From NCBI RefSeq assembly GCF_040712085.1, contig NZ_JBFCVK010000011.1, forward strand, positions 62,001 to 126,000: a DNA stretch of 64,000 nucleotides, given 5' to 3'. Below the pieces are notes generated by a model, which was not told the DNA's origin, did no database searches, and saw only the letters and a program-made list of their open reading frames with translations. This stretch comes from Aquibaculum sediminis (GTDB lineage Bacteria; Pseudomonadota; Alphaproteobacteria; Kiloniellales; DSM-21159). A program made the position numbers and the translations under genes. Shown here piece after piece: positions 16,537 through 24,786 of this stretch. Each line of letters starts with the position of its first letter. Positions within the stretch are counted from its first letter, which is position 1.

Positions 16537-16657
16537 GCAGGCGTTCCCTCGTTTGGGGCTTGCTATGCCACGATAGGCGGCTTGCCCGGAAGCGACAATG
16601 CTCCGCAGGCTGTTCACGGGCCTCGCGGGGGCGCCTGCTGGGCAGGGTGGCGAACTC

Positions 16658-16677
16658 ATCTAAGGGAAAACCCTTAG
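16658..16677. promoter_or_regulatory. FixJ-box-like palindrome upstream of fixK
   Basis: CTAAGGG-AAAA-CCCTTAG is a perfect 7-base inverted repeat, 93 bases before the fixK start in the fixL-fixK divergent region. With its left flank it resembles the FixJ target of rhizobial fixK/nifA promoters as I recall it (TAAG, a spaced A/T-rich core, CCCTTA). Placement and symmetry support a FixJ operator. Confidence 0.6.
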
Positions 16678-16769
16678 TGGGCATTCCCAACTATCGGCAT
16701 GGTCTGCTCCCTGGTTATCCCTGACGATGCTCATGCAGCCAGACGCCCAACGGGAAGAGGACCAGCACC

Positions 16770-17528
16770 ATGGCTATACAGCTTGCCAGCGTCAGTGCCA
16801 GTGAGATTGACCCTCTTCCCGCCGCATCACTGCCCCAGGTAAGCGTGTCCCAGCGCACCGATGCCGAAGCGGGCTGTGCGCTCTATGGTGGATTGGGTCT
16901 GGAGGATCGTCGTCGGTTGCAGTCGCACGGCGCACCGGTCGAGCGACGGGCGGGCACTCTTGTCTTCGAGGAGGGCGAGGATGCCGCAAACATCTATATC
17001 GTCGCGGCCGGCGTGGTGCAGGAATACAAGATGATGCCGGATGGCCGACGCATCATCACCGCCTTTCACTATCCGGGCGAACTCGTCGGCCTGACCTTCG
17101 GAGCACGGCATAGCTGTTCCGCCGAGGCAGCCACGCACGCTGTCCTGCGCCGCTTCTCCCGGCGAACCCTGTCCGACTTCAACGATCGCCTGCCGGGCTT
17201 CGGCCAGGGACTCCTGTCCCACCTCAGTGATGAACTTTCTGCGGTGCAGGGGCGCCAGTTGCTGTTGGGGCGCAAGACCGCCGTGGAACGGGTCGCCTCC
17301 TTCCTGCTGGAGCTCTCCGAGCGGGCGGCCCGCAACGGCGATTCCACCACCTATCTCTGGCTGCCCATGCGCCGTGAGGCCATTGCGGATCATCTGGGCC
17401 TGACTCTGGAGACCGTGAGCCGCGTCTTCTCCCGCCTGCGCCGCGAGCACCTGATCTCGACCGAGCGCAATGGCTGGATCGAACTGCTGGACCCTGAAGC
17501 CCTGACCGAGATCGCCGAGGGCGATTGA
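16770..17528 (+). CDS. fixK: Crp/Fnr-family regulator, FixK type
   Basis: 252-residue activator with an N-terminal cyclic-nucleotide-like beta barrel (GTLVFEEGEDAANIYIVAAGVV, shown in part; FHYPGELVGL) and a C-terminal winged helix. The recognition helix LTLETVSRVFSRLRRE carries the Fnr-type E-xx-SR pattern, so the predicted target is TTGAT-N4-ATCAA. The N-terminal cysteine cluster for an oxygen-labile iron-sulfur centre is missing, which fits FixK rather than Fnr. It is divergent from fixLJ with a FixJ-box-like palindrome in between. It probably relays low-oxygen signals to respiratory genes outside the window. Confidence 0.88.
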   Translation: MAIQLASVSASEIDPLPAASLPQVSVSQRTDAEAGCALYGGLGLEDRRRLQSHGAPVERRAGTLVFEEGEDAANIYIVAAGVVQEYKMMPDGRRIITAFHYPGELVGLTFGARHSCSAEAATHAVLRRFSRRTLSDFNDRLPGFGQGLLSHLSDELSAVQGRQLLLGRKTAVERVASFLLELSERAARNGDSTTYLWLPMRREAIADHLGLTLETVSRVFSRLRREHLISTERNGWIELLDPEALTEIAEGD

Positions 17529-17666
17529 CCGTTCGGTCCGACCGAAGGGAGCAAGATCGCGTTCGTTCCCTCGGTTGCTACAGAGTAATACCCCTTTCGC
17601 ATAGCTTGTGCCTGCGCGCCGCTGGCCCGACCCTGATCCTGCTTGAGGCAGGTTCGGAGAGAGGCG

Positions 17667-20600
17667 ATGCGGCGTCTGCTGACGATGTTGGCACTTCCCG
17701 TCATTCTGGCTGCGCTGCTGCCCGGGTCGGTGGAGGCGCGCCGCCTGCTCCAGGACGGGGCGATCGAAGCACATGTAGCCGACGGCGAGTGGTGTGCGGA
17801 GCGGATTTACGTCGAACTGCGTACGCCTGTCCGGGAAAGCTTTGCCGGCGATGCCTTCCAGGTGCGCCGCGCCGTGGCGATCCTGGGCAGTTTGCTGCCG
17901 CTGGAGTGTCCGCAGGCGCGGGAAATCGAACTGGTCGGCACGGTCGGCGGCATGCCGGTTTGGCGCGCGGCCGCTGGGGCCTCGTCCGGAGAACTGCGGG
18001 TGTTGTCCACCCCCGCTCAGGGCGATCTGGTGCCGCTGGACGAGCGTCAGCGCACCCTCGAGATCCAGAGCGCCCTCAACAGCCTCGGCTTCGACGCCGG
18101 TTCACCTGACGGCATGGCAGGACCGCGCACCCGGGCGGCTATCCGCGCCTGGCGCGCTTCGCGCGGACTGACTGGTAGCGATTCGCCGTCAGCCGACGTG
18201 CTGCTCGCCCTGCGACGCGAGCGCGGCGCAGCCTCCGAAGCGCCGGAAGCGGAGCTAGCCGAACTGGCGACACGACCGCCGGCTGCGATCTCGCCCGTCG
18301 CTGAGGCGGGCCCCGTGGCGTCCCCGGCGCCGTCCGCGTCGACAGCGCCGACGGAGGCGCCTGTAGCGACTGCAGCAGCTGCGACAGGCGAGCTCCGCGA
18401 GTTTGCGGCCGCTCACAATCTCGTGCTGGTCAACGGAAGAGTAGCGCTGTCGGCCGGGCACCGGGCGCCCGAGCAGGTAAAGCAGAGTGAGCCCGGCGGA
18501 TTGCTGGACCGTCTGGCCCTGCGTGCTGCACCGGAGATCACGGCTGACGACAACACGGCCCTAGCTTATCTCGATCTCCTGCCGCGTGAGCTGCGGCGGC
18601 GCATCATCGTGGACGCCCTGTCCGCGATGACCGAACTCCAGCATAAGAACTTGGAGCATCGCGGCTGGCGCCTTATGGCCAGAGATGCGCGGCAACTCGG
18701 GTTCAACGAGTTCGAGTTTCAGAGACTGTTGCAGGGCTATAGAAGCGAGGGTCAGGCTAGGCTGGTTGCCGAAGCGCCGGATCTGCCGCTGCCAGTGGCG
18801 ATCATCTGCGGTGGTCAACTTGGAGACTATGACTTCGAGCAGCAGCGGTTTTCTCTGGAGCACAGCTGCGCCAATGTGAACACCAAGTCACAGCGAGTGC
18901 GCGCTGAACTCTTCCTCACCGATGCCCCCACCCATATCGACAAGACGCCGGAGGAAGCCGAGGCGCTGCGCGTTCGGCTCGGTCGCGGAAATCGTATCTT
19001 TACAGCGGTTGAGGCGTCGGTCGTTGGCATTGCACCGCAGGAGCGGCGGGAAAACGCGTTTGACCTTACGCTCTCACCCGAAACCCTCATTTTCTACGAA
19101 GACGAAGGGCTGCAGGTCGAACTGCTGCGGGTCGCGTTCGACGCAGCACCGGAGCAGGCTGTGGCCGGCAGGCCGACGCTCGACCCGCGCCGACTGATCG
19201 TCAAGAACGAGCGCCGCTGGGCGGGTGAGGACAGGGCGCGATTGGAGCATCACCTCGCGATGCTGGCCCTGGCAGAGGCTCCTGGCATCCTGGACACCGA
19301 TGAAGGCGCTTACGCCTACATGGAGCGACTCAACAGCGAGCAGAAGCGCCGTCTGGCTGAAGCAGCGGGTGTCGATTACGAGACAATCTTCGGAAGAAGC
19401 AGCCGGGTCGGATTGCAGGTTCAATACAATCTCGACGAATTTGCGCGCCGACGGCTCCTCCAAACTTTCCGAGCGGACTTTTCAGCGCAACTTTTCGAGG
19501 TGACGCCCGAGTTGCCGCTGCGCCTGCTGCTGTACTGCAATGTAGGCTTGGCAGAGTATGATTTCGAGCGATCGCTCTTTCCGTTCTCCCAACCTTTGGA
19601 GCGCTCCTGCAGCCAACCCGATGTCTTTCGCCAAAGCGGCTTTAGGACGGTTGTCCCCTTGGATGGCACGCCTGTGGGCATTGCCGTTAGCATGGATGAG
19701 GCGGTCTCCTTCCGCGACCAGCATCTGGTACAGCGGAGGCAGTCCGGAAACAGGGTGGTCTCCGGGCGGCCGACGGCCCGCCTCGGCATCGAGATGTCAA
19801 TCTCTGCAGTGTCCCCAACCCGGGAGCAGAGTGTCCATAGCCGAATCTTCAATGCGGAGATCAAGACCGAAGGCCTCGTCCTGTTCTCGGCTACCGATAG
19901 CGATCGAATGGCACCTCTGCGCAGGCTGGACTTCCAAGCGCACGATCCTGCCTCGGTGGCGGCAGAACCGCTCGCGGTTCCGAGCCTGACCGACAGCGCC
20001 ACCCTGATGTTGACGATGTTGAAGTCCGGGCTGGTCGAGCCATCCCCTGACGAATGGCGGCAGTGGGCGGGCGCCAGGGTGCGGATGGAAGCGGGAGACG
20101 ACCTGGCAGACTGGCCCGACTTCTTCGGGGGCAGCATTGCGGCACGTGGCCTTGGCGATCCCGGAAATCGGATAAGCGATGAGTTGCTGGCTCACTTTGA
20201 GCAGTGGACGCGCAATCGGGCAGCGGCGCTGCCGGCAACCCTACGTCTGGAAACAGGTCCGATGAAACTGACATCCGCGCAGCAGGCGGAGGGACGCCTA
20301 GCGCTGCTGGACGGCAACAGAAGCAACGATGAACGCAACCTCGCCGCGGAAATCGGCGTTCCCCAAGAGTATCTGTACTCGGAACGGATCCCGAACCGGC
20401 AGAACCATCCCCTGCCGGTGGACCATCTGGTTCTGGTTTTGCCCGCGGCCGCGGACTCCTATGCAATCCAGTTTGATCGCACGGAGATCAACCCGAACCT
20501 CGTGGTGCGGCCACAGATGCACCTGACCTTCGCCAACCCTCGCCTCGTTCAACTGAACCGACGTTCGGTCCTGCTTCTGGATGCCAAGCCGGAATCCGCG

Positions 20601-22064
20601 CGACTGCTTGCACGCGAGACGGGCGAGGAATTGGCGCGCACCGAGTTCCAGGAACGGCCGGATGCCAAGCCGGAAACAATCGCGTTTCCCCCGGAAGGCT
20701 ACATGGCTGTTCTGCATGCACGCATGACCAACGGTGATGCCGTCGAAGCGCTCTCCAAGTCTTTTGGCAATCGCTTCGATGCCTTCACGAGACGCCAGCG
20801 CGCGGAGGACGTCGTTGCGCAAGCAAGAAACTTCGACCCGGGAGGCGAAGGCTTCTGGGTGATCGGCGAGGTGACTTTCGGCGAGTACGACTTCGGCACG
20901 GAGCGCTTCCCTGTGCGTTCTCTCAGCCTGGATGACCATGAGCGCAGCTATGGAAGCACCGTCACTCTGGCGCCTGCCGATCGTGCGCAGTTCGACGTCC
21001 CGATGGAGCCCGAGGAAGCTCGGCAATGGCAGCTTACCAATGCGTCCCATCCAAGATACGCACTGCGCGCACGCGTGGTGGTGGAGGAAGCGACATCAAG
21101 ACGGCTTGAGCTTGGCGTCCTGGAGTTCGAAGTGCTGGATCGGGGCGCAACCTTGGCGGTGCGCGATCCGGCACGTGTGCTCTACCGAGGTATTCCCGGA
21201 AAGCAGGAACCTCCGAACGCGCCGGCCATGTCGGCGGAGCGGTCAGCGGATCAACACGACGCCGAAGCTGTTTCGACGCAGGTTGAAGACCGGGTGGCTC
21301 CGCTCTCCATTCTCGGCATAGCGCTCGGCAGTCCTCTGGAAGAAGCGATCGCGCTGCTGAGCGAGGCACTGAGCGAAGCAGTGGTTTTTCGCACCGAGCG
21401 TGCGGAACGCAGCGCCGCACAAGAGGGCAATCTCTGGGACCCCTTCAACGAAGCGTTAATGGTCCGCTCCGGCGATGGCCGGGAGGCGGTGATGGTCTAT
21501 AGCGAACCTCCAACGGCTGCCGAGCGCGTGACGGCTCTCACACGATGGGTTGATTTCGGGACGAGCGGTCCGCCGCTATCGAACGTAGAAGAACTTCTGA
21601 CCAAACATTACGGGAGGGCGGACATTCGCTCCGACGCGACAACAGCCGTGCTCCTCGCTTGGCATGCTGATCGCGAGAAGGCCGATCGCCGCTGCCAAAA
21701 CAGTCTCTCGATGCTGGCGCGGCAGGAATGGCGAGTGGACCATCATCCCTGGCAGGGGACGGAAGAGGCTCTCGAACTGCCACGGGCACACGCTGCCCAT
21801 CCCGGCGGCGCAGCCCGCACCATTTCGCAGAACGGGGCTTTCCCCTTCAGGGTGAGCGGCTTCATTGGGCCGGGCTTAAGCGGCGCCCGCTGCCCCGAGA
21901 CCCTCTTCGCCCTCATCGTTGCCGGGCCGGATGGGCGAGCGCTGCGCCTCCTGACCGGGCTTGCCGATCCCCTTGCCCTGGAGGAGACGGTCGAAGCCAA
22001 CCGTTCCAGCATGATGCAAGGCTCCGCTAGCGAGAGCACTGCCGAAATCGACCTGAAGTTCTGA
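17667..22064 (+). CDS. Very large exported protein with peptidoglycan-binding domain and three YDF-type repeats
   Basis: 1465-residue predicted exported protein. The signal peptide is MRRLLTMLALPVILAALLPG and ends SVEA. A PG_binding_1-like module lies at about residues 125-168 (EIQSALNSLGF, GPRTRAAIRAWRASRGL), followed by an Ala/Pro-rich linker (about 200-250). The rest is unnamed but has three related modules. Each carries G/A-E/D-YDF followed by about five residues and F, centred at residues 388 (GDYDFEQQRF), 631 (AEYDFERSLF) and 1074 (GEYDFGTERF). The C-terminal 300 residues hold a separate domain beginning PLSILGIALGSPLEEAI. ATG at 17667 has GGAGAGAGG upstream. It sits 12 bases before a lipoprotein gene, so the two may form an envelope assembly. 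I cannot assign a function. Confidence 0.82.
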   Translation: MRRLLTMLALPVILAALLPGSVEARRLLQDGAIEAHVADGEWCAERIYVELRTPVRESFAGDAFQVRRAVAILGSLLPLECPQAREIELVGTVGGMPVWRAAAGASSGELRVLSTPAQGDLVPLDERQRTLEIQSALNSLGFDAGSPDGMAGPRTRAAIRAWRASRGLTGSDSPSADVLLALRRERGAASEAPEAELAELATRPPAAISPVAEAGPVASPAPSASTAPTEAPVATAAAATGELREFAAAHNLVLVNGRVALSAGHRAPEQVKQSEPGGLLDRLALRAAPEITADDNTALAYLDLLPRELRRRIIVDALSAMTELQHKNLEHRGWRLMARDARQLGFNEFEFQRLLQGYRSEGQARLVAEAPDLPLPVAIICGGQLGDYDFEQQRFSLEHSCANVNTKSQRVRAELFLTDAPTHIDKTPEEAEALRVRLGRGNRIFTAVEASVVGIAPQERRENAFDLTLSPETLIFYEDEGLQVELLRVAFDAAPEQAVAGRPTLDPRRLIVKNERRWAGEDRARLEHHLAMLALAEAPGILDTDEGAYAYMERLNSEQKRRLAEAAGVDYETIFGRSSRVGLQVQYNLDEFARRRLLQTFRADFSAQLFEVTPELPLRLLLYCNVGLAEYDFERSLFPFSQPLERSCSQPDVFRQSGFRTVVPLDGTPVGIAVSMDEAVSFRDQHLVQRRQSGNRVVSGRPTARLGIEMSISAVSPTREQSVHSRIFNAEIKTEGLVLFSATDSDRMAPLRRLDFQAHDPASVAAEPLAVPSLTDSATLMLTMLKSGLVEPSPDEWRQWAGARVRMEAGDDLADWPDFFGGSIAARGLGDPGNRISDELLAHFEQWTRNRAAALPATLRLETGPMKLTSAQQAEGRLALLDGNRSNDERNLAAEIGVPQEYLYSERIPNRQNHPLPVDHLVLVLPAAADSYAIQFDRTEINPNLVVRPQMHLTFANPRLVQLNRRSVLLLDAKPESARLLARETGEELARTEFQERPDAKPETIAFPPEGYMAVLHARMTNGDAVEALSKSFGNRFDAFTRRQRAEDVVAQARNFDPGGEGFWVIGEVTFGEYDFGTERFPVRSLSLDDHERSYGSTVTLAPADRAQFDVPMEPEEARQWQLTNASHPRYALRARVVVEEATSRRLELGVLEFEVLDRGATLAVRDPARVLYRGIPGKQEPPNAPAMSAERSADQHDAEAVSTQVEDRVAPLSILGIALGSPLEEAIALLSEALSEAVVFRTERAERSAAQEGNLWDPFNEALMVRSGDGREAVMVYSEPPTAAERVTALTRWVDFGTSGPPLSNVEELLTKHYGRADIRSDATTAVLLAWHADREKADRRCQNSLSMLARQEWRVDHHPWQGTEEALELPRAHAAHPGGAARTISQNGAFPFRVSGFIGPGLSGARCPETLFALIVAGPDGRALRLLTGLADPLALEETVEANRSSMMQGSASESTAEIDLKF

Positions 22065-22076
22065 GGAGGATGGGTG

Positions 22077-22544
22077 ATGATGAAAACCTTCGCGGCCGCC
22101 ACGCTGCTCGCTGCAGGCGTGGCCCTTGCTGGTTGCCCCAGCAGCACCAATCAGACCGTGGGCGCAGGTGCCGGCGGCTTGCTCGGCGGACTGATCGGGT
22201 CCCAGATCGGCAGCGGCTCCACGCGGCTGATCGCCACGGGGGTCGGCGCGGGCGTGGGCGTTCTGATCGGGCAGCAGATCGGCGCCTATCTGGATGAGCG
22301 CGACAAGCAACTGGCCGAGGAATCCACCATACACAGCTACCGTTCCGGCGAGTCCCAGTCCTGGGAGAACCCGGAAACCGGCACCAAGGGAACCGTCCGC
22401 CCGGTCGCCCAGTCGCAGGTGGCGGACAGTGGTGACAGCTGCCAGGTCCAGGAGCAGACCATCCGCCTCGAAGACGGTCGGTCGGAGACCACCCGCTATA
22501 AAGTCTGTGAACGCGACGGTGAGTTCTATACCCAGGCGGTTTAG
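22077..22544 (+). CDS. Glycine-zipper outer-membrane lipoprotein (17-kDa antigen-like)
   Basis: 155-residue lipoprotein. The signal peptide ends in the lipobox ALAGC, giving an acylated Cys near residue 19. A glycine-zipper segment follows (GAGAGGLLGGLIGSQIG, GVGAGVGVLIGQQIGAY), as in the Rickettsia 17-kDa antigen and SlyB/OmpA-like families. The C-terminal part has SQSWENPETGTKGTVRPV, typical of the surface-antigen group. ATG at 22077 is 7 bases after GAGGAGG. It directly follows the giant exported protein gene and is probably co-transcribed and anchored in the same compartment. Confidence 0.88.
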   Translation: MMKTFAAATLLAAGVALAGCPSSTNQTVGAGAGGLLGGLIGSQIGSGSTRLIATGVGAGVGVLIGQQIGAYLDERDKQLAEESTIHSYRSGESQSWENPETGTKGTVRPVAQSQVADSGDSCQVQEQTIRLEDGRSETTRYKVCERDGEFYTQAV

Positions 22545-22616
22545 CTCCCGCCACGCGGGTCGGCTTTGCGCCATGCTGGGTGAGACGGCAGCGCCGGCCT
22601 CTGCTATGCTGGCTGC

Positions 22617-23000
22617 ATGCTTGGATTATTTGGACTCTTCGGGCGTTCGAAGGACCTGCAGCGCCTGGACAGGGCGCTGCGGGCGCAGGGGCTGCATCCG
22701 CGTCTGATGCCCGATGCGGCGAAGCTCACGACGCTCAAACTGCTGCAGGAAGCAACCGGTGAGCGCAGCCCGGCGGAATCGGTGCATGAGCATGCCGCCG
22801 CCCTGCTGGTCTACTGCCAATTGGGCGCCCAGGGCTTCGTTGCCGACCAGGACATGGCAGCCCTCGAGGCGGTTGAAGCCCGGATCGAGACCGCATTGTC
22901 CCAGGGGGACAGTCTGGATGCGCGCCTGGTCTTGTTGATGCTCCACGCCGGCCTGATCCAGGATCAGGTGGTCGAGCGTTTCGGCCTGGAGGTCGGCTGA
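22617..23000 (+). CDS. Small conserved-looking hypothetical protein
   Basis: 127-residue protein with no signal peptide or clear membrane segment. It opens MLGLFGLFGRSKDLQRLDRA, is largely helical, and has an Ala/Leu-rich centre (HEHAAALLVYCQLGAQGF). Codon use matches the neighbours and the frame is clean, so it is likely real. I do not recognise the family. It stands between the lipoprotein gene and the convergent phosphatase gene. Confidence 0.65.
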   Translation: MLGLFGLFGRSKDLQRLDRALRAQGLHPRLMPDAAKLTTLKLLQEATGERSPAESVHEHAAALLVYCQLGAQGFVADQDMAALEAVEARIETALSQGDSLDARLVLLMLHAGLIQDQVVERFGLEVG

Positions 23001-23020
23001 GGGCAGCGGGGCGCCTTGCG

Positions 23021-23701
23021 TTATTGTGGCGCCACCGCGCGAAGCTCACCTGCAACAGCGTCGATCAGGGCCGGCAGGCCCTGAAAGTCGGCAAAGCTCG
23101 CCAGATGCGCGATCTCGGCCGCCGGGCGCTTGCGGTAGCCCTCGGTGAAGAGGAGGAAGGGCAGGCCGGCTGCCGCTGCGGCGGTGGCATCGATCTCGCT
23201 GTCGCCAACGTAAATAGCCGCCCCGCCGCCCAGCGCCTCGACAGCCGCGTGCAGCGGTGCCGGATCGGGCTTCTTTGCGCCGACGCTGTCGCCGCCGATG
23301 ATGGCCCGGAAATGCTGCGCCACGTCCAGGCCGGCAAGAATGGCCTTGGAGATGGCGGCGGGCTTGTTGGTGCACAGCCCGATCGCGTGCCCGTCATCCT
23401 GCAACCGGATGAGCGCGCCCTTCACCCCGGGGTAGAGCCGGGTGAGCGCGGTCGGCGCGGCGTTGTAGTGGGCCATGAAGCGCTCGATGAAGCTGTCCCG
23501 CCTGGCCGGATCCACCGACCCGAAGCAGTGCTGCATGACCCGTTCGATCAACACCGGCACGCCATTGCCGATAAAGCTCTGCACGGTGGCCAGATCGAGC
23601 GGGGCCAGACCCTCCTCCTGAAGCAGCTTGGCAACGCCGGCGTGAATGTCGGGCGCACTGTCGATCAGGGTGCCGTCGAGGTCGAAGATGATGCTGGTCA
23701 T
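23021..23701 (-). CDS. gph: Phosphoglycolate phosphatase-like HAD hydrolase
   Basis: 226-residue HAD hydrolase. Motif I is FDLDGTLIDS, motif II GLCTNK, motif III Lys in VGAKKPDP and motif IV YVGDSEIDATAA. The helical cap between motifs I and II is the C1 type of Gph. ATG at 23701 is used; a GTG three codons earlier is possible. It is the last gene of an ABC importer operon, 9 bases after the ATPase stop. That suggests it may dephosphorylate an imported organophosphate rather than serve only in 2-phosphoglycolate salvage; this is inference. Confidence 0.88.
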   Translation of the reverse strand: MTSIIFDLDGTLIDSAPDIHAGVAKLLQEEGLAPLDLATVQSFIGNGVPVLIERVMQHCFGSVDPARRDSFIERFMAHYNAAPTALTRLYPGVKGALIRLQDDGHAIGLCTNKPAAISKAILAGLDVAQHFRAIIGGDSVGAKKPDPAPLHAAVEALGGGAAIYVGDSEIDATAAAAAGLPFLLFTEGYRKRPAAEIAHLASFADFQGLPALIDAVAGELRAVAPQ

Positions 23702-23710
23702 GGCAGGCAC

Positions 23711-24757
23711 TCAGGTGAGCAGCGGCGCGTTGCGGCTATCGATCCGCAGGGCCACTTCGCTTCCGGCCGGATGGTCGTCAGTGTCGGGGCCGTGCTGGGT
23801 ATCGACGATGATCGTGCCGTCGGCCGTTTCAATCAGGTAGCGGATCTGGCTGCCGAGAAACTCGCGGTGCCGGATGCGGCCCGGCAAGATGCCTTCGCCA
23901 CGCTCCTCGGTCAGAGTGATGTTCTGCGGGCGCAGGACGATGCGGTCGGCGCCCTCGGGCGGCGCGGGGACGGGGAGGCGATGGCCGCTCTTGGTCACGA
24001 AGTTTCCGTCCTGCACCCGGCCTTCGATGATGTTCGCCGTGCCGAGGAAGCCGGCGACGAAGCCGTTGGTGGGGTGGTCGTAGAGATGCTGGGGCGTGCC
24101 GATCTGCTGGATGACGCCGCCGTCGAGCACCGCCATGCGGTCGGAGGTCGTGTTGGCCTCTTCCTGGTCGTGGGTCACGAAGATGGTGGTGAGCTGCAGT
24201 TTGCGCTGCAGGGCCAGCAGTTCACGGCGCATCTGCACGCGTAGTGAGGCATCGAGGTTGGAGAGTGGCTCGTCCAGCAGGAGCACCTGCGGCTCGATGG
24301 CAATGGTGCGTGCCAGCGCCACCCGCTGCTGCTGCCCGCCGGAAAGCTGCGAGGGCATGCGCTCGGCCAGGTCCAAGAGGCCCACCAGTTCCAGCGCTGC
24401 CTCCACCTTGGGGCCGACCTCGCGGCGGGGCAGGCGGCGCTCTTCCAGGCCGAAGGCGACATTGGCGCGCACCGACATGTGCGGCCAGAGCGCGTAGGAC
24501 TGGAACACCATGCCGACGTTGCGTTTCCAGGGCGGCAGGTCGACCACGTCGTGAACGCCGATCAGGATGCGTCCCTTCGGCCGCGGCCCGAAGCCGGCGA
24601 TGGCGCGCAGCAGGGTCGACTTGCCCGAGCCGGAGGGACCGAGGAAGGCGAAAAACTCACCCGGCTTGATCTCCATGTCGATACCGGCCAGGACTTTGGT
24701 GGTTCCGAAGGAGAGATGAAGATTCTCGATACGGATCCTGGCGGTCTCGCGGATCAT
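23711..24757 (-). CDS. ABC importer ATPase, FbpC/PotA type with TOBE domain
   Basis: 348-residue ATPase with Walker A GPSGSGKSTLL, Q-loop VFQSYALWPHMSV, signature LSGGQQQRVALARTI, Walker B VLLLDEPLSNLD and H-loop VTHDQEEA. The C-terminal 100 residues form a TOBE-like domain (VLRPQNITLTEE). Members with this layout import iron, polyamines or phosphonates. ATG at 24757 is 6 bases after AAGGAGA. It sits 29 bases after the permease gene and precedes gph. Confidence 0.93.
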   Translation of the reverse strand: MIRETARIRIENLHLSFGTTKVLAGIDMEIKPGEFFAFLGPSGSGKSTLLRAIAGFGPRPKGRILIGVHDVVDLPPWKRNVGMVFQSYALWPHMSVRANVAFGLEERRLPRREVGPKVEAALELVGLLDLAERMPSQLSGGQQQRVALARTIAIEPQVLLLDEPLSNLDASLRVQMRRELLALQRKLQLTTIFVTHDQEEANTTSDRMAVLDGGVIQQIGTPQHLYDHPTNGFVAGFLGTANIIEGRVQDGNFVTKSGHRLPVPAPPEGADRIVLRPQNITLTEERGEGILPGRIRHREFLGSQIRYLIETADGTIIVDTQHGPDTDDHPAGSEVALRIDSRNAPLLT

Positions 24758-24786
24758 GCTGTTCTCCTTGTTCGACGCGCCAGCCG

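Noticed and set aside
17532..17546. TTCGGT-CCG-ACCGAA hairpin after fixK as a terminator
   Set aside because: Short stem and no T run; not enough to call.
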